Shown here: positions 11,318-24,206 of the stretch, one piece after another
How positions within the stretch are numbered: position 1 is the stretch's first letter
How the letters are laid out: each line of letters starts with the position of its first letter
Assembly: GCA_902729315.2 (NCBI GenBank)
Contig: LR746274.1
Coordinates: 1,364,001 to 1,428,000 of the forward strand
Direction of reading: 5' to 3'
DNA: 64,000 nt
From: Spirodela intermedia
Taxonomy: Eukaryota; Streptophyta; Magnoliopsida; Alismatales; Araceae
The notes under the pieces: generated by a model
What the model was told of the DNA's origin: nothing
The model's input: only the letters and a program-made list of their open reading frames with translations
Databases searched by the model: none
Position numbers and translations under genes: made by a program

Positions 11318-13698
11318 CCTAAGAAAGAAAATTTAAAATAAAAATTATGGTTTATATCCCCATTAAAAAGAGTAAATAATACTACCTCCTCTTTGTTCTT
11401 GATAGCCCATCTTTGTCTTAGTAGGTCTTTCAGTGGCATGTTCTGATAATTATATTGATTAAGGTACTACATTTACTTCTACTAAACACATTGAAGAAAG
11501 CAAAAGATTTGAGAAGAGGTGAGTTAAGTAATCTATGCAACTCTCTTCTAAAACAATAACTTGTGTACAACATGTGGGTTTGTTGTGGCTAAGTGAAGTA
11601 TCAAGCAGGGGAGGGGGGGGCTGAATTGATTTTCTATGTTGATGCATACGAAGTATGTATAAGATAGTTTATGAAGTTTGTATGCAACTTAACCTTCGAT
11701 TCTTATCTAGGTCGCAGGGACACTCTAGTTCAGCCCTAGTGATAGTAGATAGAGATTTTATAGTAGTTCACCCTTCCTTAGACTATGTCTAGTATTACAA
11801 GATCTCCATTCTAAATTTTTGACAATTTTTCAATTTAAATATAGTTAATTTTGCAAGCTCAATTCTCCCGACACAACTATTCAATCACCATGGAGATCTC
11901 ACCCCTCACGAACATGTCTTGACTCACATCACCACATGATTAAGTCAAGATATAGTTGTCCCCAACAAACAACACTCTTCATGGACAGAATCCAGGTCTC
12001 AACACCTCGTGCCTTAGCCTTACGCTTTCTCCACTCACCACCTAGATTACCTTAAGGCTTAATAGAGAAAGATAGCCTTCAATGTAGTTATTTGATTTAT
12101 ACATAGCCACATATGATCAATTATGATAAAACTTTGATTCCTTCTTTAAAGTGTGTTGAATTGATCTTTTTCTTAAACTTGTGTGAGTGATATGGATGAG
12201 AATATTTCTTTCTTCAACATTAGTTTTGCTTGTTCTCAACTCACTCTATTTATAATCTAATAGATCAATGTCACTTCAGCATCAGAAAATGGTTGTATGA
12301 ATTTGAATATCTTTCATTATTCTACTAGCACTCTAGTGACCTTCAACTACTTTTTGTTCTTAAGTTGTATACTCTAGTGTTAGTTGCTTGTAATATTTTG
12401 TATAGAGATTTGTACCTGACCTATGACATTTCTTCTTTCAAGGTCTTACTCATAGAAGATCTTTTGGCTTGTCTTTGTTCTACATCTTCTATGAACAAGT
12501 TACCATCCAAAATCTAAGCTTCTAACCTTGAATCATACTTCAACTTAGATCTTTATGCTCGTAGATATATTGTCTTTGATATTGTGTCTAGAGATACTCA
12601 ACTGATCAATAGACATACATGTCTTCAAGGTCAAACTAGAATATTTTCATTGAACCAATTATTTAGTCCACGAACTCTGATGACATATTTTCGTACAAGA
12701 TATGAGAGGTTGACCTTGAGTCTATGTTCACTTTGAAATACATAATTCTCTCACAAGTGATTTTTAAACTTCTTCTGGAGATATGTGTAACTTCAATAAT
12801 TAATCTTTCACTTTATTTTAGGTTGAAGGCTGATCATTTCTTCTATCATTTTCTCCACATAGAACTCTGATGTGTCACCATGCAGATTATGTGATGATGA
12901 TTTCTATTTCTCCTTATTTGTTTTATGCAAGAAGTCCAACTCAACTGTTAAATAGGCCATAAGTTTGAGTTTTACTTTAGTCACTAATTACGTATTTTAC
13001 ATCGAATATTTTGATTAGTTTTCCACATGTCACTATAGTGGTCTGAATTCAAATTTTGCCTAAGTTTTGATTTGAATAATTCAACCATCATTTTACTCAC
13101 TTCCGCTAAGTTTACTTACTAAGTTTAAATCCCATGTTTGTTATTATGTGTTTCTAATATTTCAAACATTTTTTTATACTAACACTTCAATCTTCACATT
13201 ACACAATTTCCATGTTGGAATATCACTAGTGACTTTAATTTTCTAGAATATATGTGAGACTTCAGCACAAGTGTTGACAATTGTTATGTTACATTTATAC
13301 TTAGATAATATTACACTATGTTACTTCAATACAAAAGAATATATCAAGGGTATGACTTTTTAGATTTCTTGTTAGTCTTAATATTGTATGATACATCATC
13401 AATTTATATGATTTGAGTATTTTTTAATTAAACTTGTCTCATGATGAAAACAATCGCGATGCATTTAGATTAATTAAGCTTTGACTATTCAAGAATAATT
13501 CATAAATAAAATTTTCACTATATGTATCAAAATGCTATGTGTGTGTCAACACTAAGGACATCCATACAACATAGTATTAATATTTTATAGATGTTCAACA
13601 TCAGTTGTATGATCAATAAACTTGTCCTAGTGATATAGAAGTGACTAATTTAGGTATAAAAGTATAACTAGTGGGCTATTTTAATGAAAAAGAACATA
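11318..13698. other. AT-rich DNA, possibly a very degraded retrotransposon
   Basis: No intact open frame. A G-run followed by CTGAATTGATTTTC near 11605 resembles the LTR start of some Sirevirus-type copia elements, but no boundary, primer site or domain could be confirmed. I see nothing else here. Confidence 0.35.
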
Positions 13699-13703
13699 GT
13701 AGG

Positions 13704-16700
13704 TGATGTGACCTAATTTTTGTATAATAAATCATTTAAATTTAATATTTATAAAACAAGAAAAAATAATTTTTAGATTTTTTAAATATTTCAGTAAAAA
13801 TAAATTAATTATAATTTATCAAAAGGTTTGAAAAATAATATTAAATTTCAAAGTCACTTATAGGGATATATTGATAATATATAGTAATATTTTAAAATTT
13901 TCTTAAATTAATATATATTTTTATAATTTCTAAACTAAATAATGAAGATAAATATATTTAAAAATTCATAAAAAAAATAAATTTGGTAGACACAATTTCA
14001 CCAAGTGATTCTTACATAATCGATTATAAATAGTTTAATTGATTAAATTAAGATCTATAAAAAGTAGAAGAATGTAATTGAATAATGAATATTTTTAAAA
14101 CTTAAAATCACCAAAATGTCACTAATTTAAATAAATATTAAGTTTAAAGTACTAAAGTTAGAGTTTTAACTTCACGACAATGATCGTTAAAATTTTGTAT
14201 TAAGTGAATTATTGTGTGATGTCCACAACCTCAAAAGTTTTTCTTAGACATGGATGATGTGGGCAATCTCTAAATTTTCATGTGAGGTTTAGAAATCAAT
14301 GAGACAAGTTGATAAATAATCTATGATGGCTGTCACCGGATGAAATAGAAACACGACGACTTTGGAATTTTTAGTGGCTATCACTGAGTAAAGATAAGTT
14401 TGATGGAGGTGGGGTGCATTTTAGGGAGCTTCATCCTCAAGTCCACACAACAAAATGAAGTTCTTCATCATATCTTATATACTTTTAAGAGGTGGCGGCT
14501 CGTCTCTTGATGGATCATTTTCTTCTTAATAACGTGATAAGTTTTCATTATCATGAGTTAATAATTAATAAAAAATATATTTTTAACTTTAACTCATGAT
14601 AAATAAACTTAAATTTGTATTAAATTGTGAAAAATAGTTTTTAGTTAGTTAATGTGATTTTTTGGCTAATTATGTGATTTTATATAAATTTATATAATTT
14701 TTATAATCTAGTTTTTAAGATAAATAAATAAAAATAAAATAAAAGATAAAAAAAGGTCGGGACCCACCAGCCAGTTGGGACCGCAAGTAAGTTGAAAGTG
14801 TAGTCAAGAAGAGTCGCAAGTAAAGGTTCAAAGGGCTGAGGATAGAGCAATATGGGGCACGTGTGCGCCAGTCCCCTTCCACATCACTAGTGGCTAGTTA
14901 GGCATGGGGCAAGGAGTGGTCGTACACATGTGAGAAAGGGACTTATTAATTCACAAATCTTGTATTACTATATATTCGTCTCAAAATTTAGCATATAACC
15001 GCTATGGGACTAAACTCCAATCACACCTTCTCTAGAATATTTTAATAATTTTTGTACTTCAAATACCCCTTATTTATCAGAAGGAGGTACTTTGATGATG
15101 TCACTTTATAAACATATTTGTGTACTTATTTCACTCTCTCTCATGTAGGTGAATGACCAACAAAGGTTCAAATCTTACTAGAGTCAAAACTCATATTTTT
15201 ATCTAATTAAATCATGATTTTTCTACAAATTGTCAATGAAGGATTAAGTTGTCAAAATTACTCAATCATTAGTGAAATCTTGTCAACACGATTCATAAAG
15301 TATTATTACTAAAATAACTAAATGATTCGTGATAAAAAGATTGCAACTCAATCGAGTAAATCATCTTTGATTGATCGACGAATAAGTTGTCATTAGAAGA
15401 AGACGATCAATTAGGAGATGAGTTGTACCTTCTGAGAATATACTAGATGTCATGAAGAGCTTCCTCTTACTGTGCAGACTTGAGGATGAAGCACTTTAAA
15501 ATACGCCCCACCTTAATCCAACTCATCTCTGTCAGGTCACAAACATTAAAGAGCCACAAAGTCGTCATTTTTGTGCTCCATTGGGAGATAGCCGCCAGAG
15601 ATAACTCAATGACCCATTTTATTGATTTCTAGACTTTGCAAGAAGATCTAAAGATTACCCACATTGTCTTTGTCTAATGAGAGCTTTTGAGGCCGTGGAC
15701 ATTACACAACAATCTTTTTGAATACTCAAGATTCTGACGCATCACCACTACAATGTCGGAATCCTATTTTATCATTTTTAACTAGTTTAACTTTCACTAT
15801 CATTTTTTAGACTTTAAAAGGAGATATAGTAAATACCAAAATGATCTATGTCCAAAGAGAGCCTTTAAGGTTGTAGACATCATTCGATGGTTTTCCTGAA
15901 CACATAAAATTTTAACGATTACTATTGTGAGGCTAGAACTCTGCCTTTCCTACTTTCAACATAATTTTTACATTATTTAGTGATACTTTATGTGATGTTA
16001 AGCTTCTAAACTATTCTTCATTCAATTATGATTCTTCTAGCTTGTATAGATCTTAACTTGATCAATTAAATCGTCTATAATTGCTTACGTAAGAATCATT
16101 GGGTGGAACTCTATTTTTGCTCGATTCGTATTCGTCGGGTGCTGATGTCATCATGATGTCTGTAGTCTTATTTCCCTTTTTGTAAATTTTAAATATATTT
16201 TATTTTTATTTCTTAATCTAAAGTTCATAAAAAAATATATTCTTTACAAAAAGTTCTAAAATATTATCTGATATTATATTACATCCTTATGATCAACCTT
16301 AAAAATAATTAAAAACTTTTAGTAAATTATAATTGATATATTAATTTTAAAATATTTCTAAACATCTAAAAATTAATATTTTTTAGTTTTATAAATTTTA
16401 AATTTAAGTGATTTATTATACAACGACTAAGTCACATCATGATGCCTCATTTATTGATCAATTAAAGATAATTGCCTTAATAGATTTGTGATCTTTTTAT
16501 CTTATATTATTTGATAGTTGGTGACGATGGTCCATGAATTATATTGACAATAGTTTTGTTGATGATTGAGCAATTATGGTGAATTAATCGTTGACTGGTG
16601 CTCTATAGGATCATGATTTAATCAAATTACCCACATGAGAATATGATTTAATCATTGACTGGTGCTCTACAAATTTTAACTTTGGTGGGATTCTAACCCT

Positions 16701-17271
16701 CGCTGGGCACTCAAATACATGAGAGAGAGAATATGAATTACCCACATACCCTTACATAGTGATGTTATAGAGGTATTTTCTTCATAAAAATTAGGAGTTT
16801 TTTAGATATTAAAAATAATGAAAACTTGTTAACTAGCACTAATACGGGTTTAGTCCAACATCAGCTATTTTATGAGTTTTGAGGTAAATATATAAGAATA
16901 CCTCTTCCTATGGTCAATGTAGTCTTCTCATGTGTGTACGAACACTCTTTGCTCCACATTTGACTAGCCACTAGTAACATGGATGGGGAGTGATGCACAC
17001 GTGCCCCCAACCAGTCCTTAGCCACTTGAGCCCCTTCTACTTGTTGCTCAATTAGATTGTGCTTTTGACCTATTTGTGGGTCCGGCTGGCTGGCAAGTCT
17101 CCCCCACTATGCTTTTGACCTATAAAATCATATAATTAGCTAAAAAATTATATTAACTAATTAAAAACTATTTTTTCTTAATTTAACATAAATAAAAATC
17201 TATTTCTCATGAGTTAAGGCTTAAAATATATAGTTAATTAATTATTAACTCATGATAATGAAGACTTATCA
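13704..17271 (+). mobile_element. Solo LTR-like element (family copy 3), split by a nested copy
   Basis: The outer element occupies 13704-14534 and 16440-17271. The first part starts TGATGTGACCTAAT and the second ends GACTTATCA, as in the copy at 39154. Flanks are GTAGG (13699-13703) and ATAAG (17272-17276), a 5-bp duplication differing by two G-to-A changes. Removing the reverse-oriented copy at 14535-16439 rejoins the two halves at a point that aligns without a gap to about 40052 in the young copy. Old and CpG-depleted. Confidence 0.8.
14535..16439 (-). mobile_element. Solo LTR-like element (family copy 4), nested in reverse inside copy 3
   Basis: It reads as the reverse complement of the family. 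It starts TGATAAG..TTCATTATCATGAG, the complement of the family's 3' end, and finishes ACGACTAAGTCACATCA, the complement of its 5' end. The flanks TAACG (14530-14534) and TGATG (16440-16444) are both one transition away from TGACG, the sequence at the matching site of the young copy, so they look like a decayed 5-bp target duplication. Confidence 0.8.
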
Positions 17272-17276
17272 ATAAG

Positions 17277-20200
17277 CTAGTGAAATTATTTCATAATAAT
17301 GCACATGCTATTGACTCATGTTAATTGAGCATGATGATTCAAATACCTCAAAAAATCTGTCTACTAATTTAATTAATAAAGTGTAATCAATTGATTCAAA
17401 AATTTAAAGCATGCTAAACTTGGTGTGTAAATCTTAAAAGTACTCAACTAAAGTAATGTAGAGGCGGGAAGGGGGAGGGCAAACAAACTTAATTGTAAAA
17501 TCTACTTAATTAAGCTTTACAATTCAGGTGGTTGTAATCTACATTATTACTAATTATTGTGGTTTGCATCTATCTTTTTAGATGTGCCTTTTCATTACCT
17601 ATTCCAATTTATTACCTCTATTCAAACTATTCAAGTGAATACAATTAGGTACTAAACTATTCAAATGGCTATAATTTTCATTACCTCTTCCAATTTATTT
17701 TTATATAGAATATTATTTATTCAAAATAAATTTCATATTCATGACAAGAAAGAGATGATTTTTGAGGGGTTTGACCCCTAGCCTACATTCATTGCCTTGA
17801 GCCTCCACACCTTAGGTTTCCAATGATGTTCCCTAAAACTTACATGTAGTTACTCACTAACCTTGGAGATAGATAGTTATTGGCATTGTCAAATTTTTAT
17901 CTTTCTCATGTAACAACAACTAAATTACTTTAGGGAAATCACTCATCTATTTCCTTCTTTGTCTTGATATAGACATCCTCTTAGAGTGCTGTCACTCCTC
18001 TACTAAGTTTCTCTATTTTTCATACAAAACAACCTATCATTATGTTGTGACTAGTAGGTTCCTAGCTCCAACCAACCAACTAGTTCAATTTATTGTCAAC
18101 CCTAACTGCCAACGCACTGTGAAGTTCAAGTCAATTCACCACTAATTTGTGAGATCAAAGATACAAGCATAAACAAACAAATTATCCAATGTTACCACTT
18201 AAATTGAATTTTCTCGTATTACCTTAATGTGGGTTTCCACTAATCTTCTACGAAATATTACATTTAGGTAATCATAGCTGTATGAACCAAACAACCTTTT
18301 AGGTTATCATCCAATCTAGTTCTCACAAGAGTAGGAAATAAACTACTTTCAAAGTAATCAATCAACTAATAGTTTTATTAACTCCAGCCCACCAAAGAGA
18401 AATCAAGGTTTTTGTCAATCATCCACTAGGTTTATTTCCTCCAGCCTAATATATAGTAATCATGGCATTATCAAACGTTCATTTAATTTACTAAATCAAG
18501 TCAACCAAACAACTCGAGGTGGTATTGAACTATGAGTGTAAATGAACTTCAAGTTTAAGCCCATGACACCACTAATTGGTAGGGTTTACAATTTAAAAAT
18601 ATAAGCAATTAATGCATTGAATGTATCCACTTTGGTTCCTTTGATATGTGACTGCCTGATTTTGATTCAAATCAGAGTTTTTCATAGTTTTAAAAAATAA
18701 CACATAAATGTTCAACATGAGATGAACGTATCATCACAACCAAAAAGTTGAACCCACTTCCTTTAGGAGGCTCACACCAGGTATTTCGTTATGCAAGATG
18801 GGTGTTATATTATATTAATTTCATATTAATGAGAAAATATAATTCCTTAAAAATGAGTCAAGAACAATAAATTCATGGTTTTTATGATTTTTATTCAATT
18901 CAAAACATACTCAACATTTGTTGGAGGGTACTTTGAAAGCATTGAGAGCTCGAGACAAAGGATTATTAAGAACTAGTATTTGAAATCATAAAACCTTTTA
19001 GCATACTGAAAGTAAACATGCTATTATTTTTTGAAAACTTGGACCATCTAGTACAAAATATCATATCCCTCTTTCTATTTTTGTTTCATCATTTATTATT
19101 ATAAGGAATTGAAACCTTTTTTCCAACCCTAAGAGTAACAATTAAATTTATGATTTATTATCAATCTTATTAATGTTGACTCATATATTCTAAGTTTTTC
19201 TTTACACCACACATGTGGAACCCAAGGATGTAGGTGTCATCATGGGAGGCATAAATGTCAAACTCTAGAATATAGGTGCCCAGCTCTAAGGATTTTGTTC
19301 CATGATTTATTATAGCAATTGACCCATGTCCTTTGAAATGTTGAACCTTGAAACATATTGTTATGTACTTTGATATAGTTACTAACCTAATAAATTGACA
19401 CTTCCTATTAAATTAAGAATGTTAGTATGATTATCTATTATTCTCATTAAAATGGCACCAAAAATATTTAATACTTACCAAGAACATTAAAAAATGTAAA
19501 ATGAAAGATTAACTCACTATCAAATGAGATTTGACAAATCTCAAGTGTAGTCTTCAACAACCAAGATATTTTTGTTCCATGAAGGCTCCAATCATAATAA
19601 AAGCTTTAAGGCACGGTTAGGGTTCCAAAGAACTTTTTTTTGACTTCAGATGAGTGTGGAAACTGTTCAATTTAACATCAAGTGATGTTTAGAATACCAC
19701 CAAATTATTTTAATGCACAAAAAATAAACTGACCATCATCCTTGGTCTGAAACAAGTAAAACTTCATCATTTCTTCATCAAATTTTATTAAGGTGATTCA
19801 TCATTAAATTCTCACAAAGTATGAACGACTAAAAAATATAAATTGAAGCCAATCATAATTATTTAATAATAAATTTAGTTATCAAATTATTAGTAATATG
19901 ATTACTTATTTAATGACCATAAACTTATTTTAAGAACAACAACAATCTATAATAATTTCATTCAAATGTGTCAGAATAATGATCCAAAGGAGAGGGCATG
20001 CTTGAACTCGAACATTTTTTGTACTATCTTTTAAGAGATGGACCAAGTACCTGTGAATAAGACTTTGTTAATCACTTAGTTTCATACCTAAGTTAGTTGA
20101 ATGACCAGTTCACTAATATTTATATAAATATTATTCACTAAAAAATAAATCATGGAAATTAACTCTTGTTTCACAGCATTAAGATACCAATACTATATTT

Positions 20201-21640
20201 GAAGGTACTTTGAAACCTTTCCATGAAGTTTCCAAGGAGCAAGAATCTTCCCCACTAATAGTACAGTATTATGAAGTCTACTAAAGTCTTGAATCCATTT
20301 TTCCTTTTCTTATAGTAGTTTTCTAACCTAAAAAGCTTTAGTCCAACCAAAGTACACAAAAATAAAAAACCGTAGAAAATCTTGAGCAATCAAATAATAC
20401 TTCAATTTTCTAAATTTGAATCATTATATGAAGCTTGAATGTTGAGGTGAAGTGATAAATGAATCTTCTATAATATTGAAAATATTATCATATTTTTGTA
20501 TTTTATTTAATTGAAAAGGCATTATGCTGATTGCTTGATAGCAATTCATTGTGAGAATCAATTGGCTAGGTTTCAAAGAAAAGTTTCAGAATGTTCCCAA
20601 TAATTAGATTTTATACCTCTGGGTAATTTATGAATTGTAAATCACTAGTTGAGTTTCAACAAATTATGCACTATTGACTTGAAAAAATCATTTGGGTGGA
20701 CATTTTTACTATTCAAAAATGACCATTGACCTTTTATTTATTTCATCACCATTCACACACCACAAAAGATCATCTCTTATATAACCAGTTATGTCGTCAA
20801 TGATATAATAATTTAATGATTCTCTATTACATTTAAAAAATACTTTCTAGGCCTCATCAAGACATCTTTGACTGAATGTAAATATTTTGAAGAAGAAAAT
20901 ATCTCAAAATAAATTGGAAGGCCAACGACATTTCATTTAATTATAGAGATATTAAGAGTTATTTTTAAACACAGAAGTTTTATTATTTGTAAATATGGTT
21001 GATAGTCACGAAAGTGCTGGACTGAACAATCTGTGGTCTTTGAGTGACTGGAAAACCTATGAGATCCAAAAGATGTACTCGAATAATTTGTGAAAAGAAA
21101 TATAATAAAATAATCATATTATGCATATACAAGCTAGAAAAAGACTTAATATTGTAGAAAATTTTCCCTATGACACAGTTAGCGAGACCAATATGGGCAT
21201 GGGTTCACCGGAGTCCCAACATAGCCCACCAACTATGCGGACTTGGCTGTGGCCTGAAAGTTTCTCTTGGCCAGGGTTTCCCAAGGAAAAAAGTTTGGTA
21301 CCCTTTTTTAAAATATGTAGCATAACACTAGAATAACTGAATGAGGCTGCAGTTTGTTAATCAATTATAACTCAACAAAGGGGGATATCTAAGTTCATCC
21401 AAGATAACTCGGCCATGCAAGTTTGAGAAACTTGGCTGGCTGAGCGAGTATGCATCCCGATTTGGGCAAACTCTCCATGTCGCATAACTTGTTTGATCAA
21501 AAGGGTCAAAATCCGTGGGAACCCAGCCCGATCACGAATTTCATCTTAGTCGATTAACCGAAAATTGACTTACTTACCTTAGGTTTACTTATGAAATAAA
21601 AAAGGATGTGATCATACAAGAAGGCAGATAAACTACCATT
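17277..21640. other. AT-rich intergenic DNA, no gene recognised
   Basis: About 4.4 kb of AT-rich sequence with frequent stops on both strands. A GGGAAGGGGGAGGGC block near 17467 could be a relic of a retroelement end. From about 21150 the sequence becomes less AT-rich as it approaches the 3' side of extensin 2. No domain, RNA gene or array could be supported. Confidence 0.45.
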
Positions 21641-21685
21641 GAGAGGGAGAGAGAGGGAGAGGGAGAGAGAGAGAGAGAGAGAGAG
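21641..21685. repeat. GA microsatellite downstream of extensin 2
   Basis: Imperfect GAGAGGGAGA followed by a (GA)n run, immediately 3' (minus-strand sense) of the extensin 2 polyadenylation signal. A similar tract occupies the same relative place behind extensin 3. Confidence 0.85.
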
Positions 21686-21698
21686 GTGATGAATACTG

Positions 21699-21704
21699 TT
21701 TATT
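21699..21704 (-). terminator. Polyadenylation signal of extensin 2
   Basis: AATAAA on the minus strand about 290 bases after the stop codon. The 3' UTR between (about 21700-21995) is homologous to that of extensin 3; for example both contain AACACGTTAT followed by TACAGAAA. Confidence 0.55.
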
Positions 21705-21995
21705 TAATAAGTCTTACAAACGGGATCATTTGGAACAAAAGGAACCGGGCCATCTGGCGACACAATGCACACGAGGCCAAATTGAGTCCAGTAACACGTT
21801 ATTCTACAGAAACTTATGAACTGATGGTAAAATCGAACATTTCTGGTCACGTGCAGTCTTTCCACTCGTCTTCCTCCCGGCCCAGCGGCTGCCTGGTACT
21901 GGATCAAATCCAGAGTACCCTGCATCATGGGGTAGGGACGACTTCGGCTCTTATTTCACTGCCGTTGGCCATAAATGACCAGAGTAGGGCCATCA

Positions 21996-22994
21996 TCAGT
22001 ACTTGGGAGGGGGTGGAGGGGGGGACTTGTAATAGTAGTGCTCCTTGGGTGGAGGGGGCGGTGGCGGGGACTTGTAGTAGTAGTGCTTCTTCGGAGGAGG
22101 CGGTGGCGGGGACTTGTAGATGTAGTGCTCCTTGGGAGGAGGGGGCGGTGGCGGGGACTTGTAGTAGTAGTGCTTCTTCGGAGGAGGCGGTGGCGGGGAC
22201 TTGTAGATGTAGTGCTCCTTGGGAGGAGGGGGCGGTGGCGGGGACTTGTAGTAGTAGTGCTTCTTCGGAGGCGGCGGTGGCGGGGACTTGTAGTAGTAGT
22301 GCTTCTTGGGAGGAGGGGGTGGTGGTGGGGACTTGTAGTAGTAGTGCTTCTTTGGAGGAGGGGACTTGTAGACGTAGTGCTCCTTGGGAGGAGGGGGCGG
22401 CGGTGGGGACTTGTAGTAGTAGTGCTTCTTCGGAGGTGGTGGCGGGGACTTGTAGTAGTAGTGCTTCTTGGGAGGAGGGGGTGGTGGTGGGGACTTGTAG
22501 TAGTAGTGCTTCTTCGGAGGAGGCGGTGGCGGGGATTTGTAGATGTAGTGCTCCTTGGGAGGAGGAGGCGGTGGCGGGGACTTGTAGTAGTAGTGCTTCT
22601 TCGGAGGAGGTGGTGGCGGGGACTTGTATACGTAGTGCTTCTTGGGAGGAGGGGGTGGTGGTGGGGACTTGTAGTAGTAGTGTTTCTTCGGAGGAGGCGG
22701 TGGCGGGGACTTGTAGACGTAGTGCTCCTTGGGAGGAGGAGGAGGTGGCGGGGACTTGTAATAGTAGTGCTTCTTTGGAGGAGGGGGCGGTGGCGGGGAC
22801 TTGTAGTAGTAGTGCTTCTTCGGAGGAGGAGGCGGTGGCGGGGACTTGTAGTAGTAGTGGTCCTTCGGAGGAGGAGGCGGTGGAGACTTGTAAACGTAAG
22901 GCGGTGGAGAAGGGGACGGATAATTCTCAGCAGAGATCACCACCATACCGCTCACAGCCAAGAAAAAGCCCAGGACTGCCGCCATGGGCGTCAT
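21996..22994 (-). CDS. Extensin, SPPPPPPPKKHYYYK repeat protein (cell wall)
   Basis: Single exon, 332 residues. The N-terminus MTPMAAVLGFFLAVSGMV is a typical signal peptide. The start is the ATG at 22992-22994; the open frame extends ten codons further upstream but only to a TTG. After a short YPSPSPPPYVYK linker come 20 units of SP(3-7)K(K/E/D)H-Y-(Y/V/I)-YK and a terminal SPPPPPPKY. Units ending KKHYYYK and KEHY(I/V)YK tend to alternate, so the array probably grew in pairs. SP(n) blocks are the sites of Hyp-O-arabinosylation, and the YxY and VYK/YYK motifs are where extensins cross-link in the wall. The protein would be secreted and insolubilised in the cell wall. The opposite strand is also open across the array, a by-product of repeat composition. 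Promoter and 3' UTR match extensin 3. Confidence 0.93.
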   Translation of the reverse strand: MTPMAAVLGFFLAVSGMVVISAENYPSPSPPPYVYKSPPPPPPKDHYYYKSPPPPPPPKKHYYYKSPPPPPPPKKHYYYKSPPPPPPPKEHYVYKSPPPPPPKKHYYYKSPPPPPPPKKHYVYKSPPPPPPKKHYYYKSPPPPPPPKEHYIYKSPPPPPPKKHYYYKSPPPPPPPKKHYYYKSPPPPPKKHYYYKSPPPPPPPKEHYVYKSPPPKKHYYYKSPPPPPPPKKHYYYKSPPPPPPKKHYYYKSPPPPPPPKEHYIYKSPPPPPPKKHYYYKSPPPPPPPKEHYIYKSPPPPPPKKHYYYKSPPPPPPPKEHYYYKSPPPPPPKY

Positions 22995-23120
22995 CGCTAC
23001 CCGACCCCTTGGAGGGGTCGCCAAACCTTATGAACCTAACCTCCTCCGCCCTACACTTCCACCGCTGGCTCTCTGCCGAGCTTGGGTGTTTGATACTGAG
23101 AACCAGCGGGCAGCACCCCA

Positions 23121-23127
23121 ATTTATA
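23121..23127 (-). promoter_or_regulatory. TATA box of extensin 2
   Basis: TATAAAT on the minus strand, 127 bases upstream of the ATG, in a context (CCTATAAATTGGGG) similar to that of extensin 3. Confidence 0.65.
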
Positions 23128-24166
23128 GGAGACGAGGGACGGTGGAGAACGCGTTATGGGCGCCTCCTTGATCCGAAGGACAGATGAAAGAAGTAAGACA
23201 AGATATTCTTTTATTTTTGTGTGAATCGGTCTGAGGGCCTTGTCGCTGTCGAGGGTCTCGTGGCCCACGCCTGACTTATTCCTGTTTGTGGCCATGTTCC
23301 ATCACGGTGGCTGAAGGTTTCAAATTTTCCACCCTCCGTCGATGTCCCCATCGAGACAGAAGCGTTGGCTGCAAGCGGAAACACCCGGAGCTCTCCCGTT
23401 TCTTACCCCTTCCCAGGGTCATTCCGGGATGCACACACGCACACCCCCTCCCCCCCCCCTCATGTCGCGCTCACCTAGGCGGAGTTACCGTGACCTCCCC
23501 TGTTTCATACCCTTTTCGGGAGTCATTCCGGGACTCACGAACGCACCCCCCTCCCCCCCTTATGTCGCTTTCGTCTAGAACGAGTTGGTAAAACATAAAA
23601 TAGGCACCTTCATTGGTGACATATTATCATCGCTCTGTCTCTCTCTTTCTGTCTCCATCGCATAGGCGGAGTTGTTAAACGCGTAAAGGAAAATGGACTT
23701 CTTCGTTGGTGCCATATTGTTATCAAAGTTTTCCGACGACTAAGTCGCCATTTTTCATCTCTCTTCTTCTCATTGGCAGATTAGGTGACGACGGAGTCGG
23801 ATTTTAGCTCATTCATGGGTAACTAATTTATCTAAAGTCTTCCGTTGATGAAGTCCGATTTTGCCTCTCCCTCTCTCTCTTTCTTCCACTCTGTCTAACC
23901 TATCTATCCATCTCTGTCAGTTGGAGGCAGAGTTCGTGAAGGCGTATTGGAAGTTAGAAATTTCACTGGCGACGCATTCACCTTCTCTCAAGGGGCCCAG
24001 GTACGAATTGGGCATCTTGCTATGCTTCGTTCTTCTTTACGTGTTTTCTCCACCTACTTCACCATGATTGCCCAGAGCAATGACAGTTGGTGAGCCCCGA
24101 GGGTGATGACATCACGACTCGGTCTGCCATGGACCGGGCCGGCCAGGGCACCGCTAGATTCCTCCC

Positions 24167-24168
<2 letters not shown>

Positions 24169-24205
<37 letters not shown>
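24169..24205. repeat. (GA)n microsatellite
   Basis: About 18 uninterrupted GA units. Confidence 0.9.

Positions 24206-24206
<1 letters not shown>

Noticed and set aside
11600-11640. Possible Sirevirus LTR start (G-run followed by CTGAATTG)
   Set aside because: No partner LTR, primer-binding site or coding domain could be found; kept only as a remark in the region entry.
21686-23128. 480-codon plus-strand open frame (repeats of GTCSSSASSEE type)
   Set aside because: Antisense shadow of the extensin 2 array; Cys/Ser-rich repetition mirrors the 42-45 bp DNA repeat and has no signal peptide or domain.
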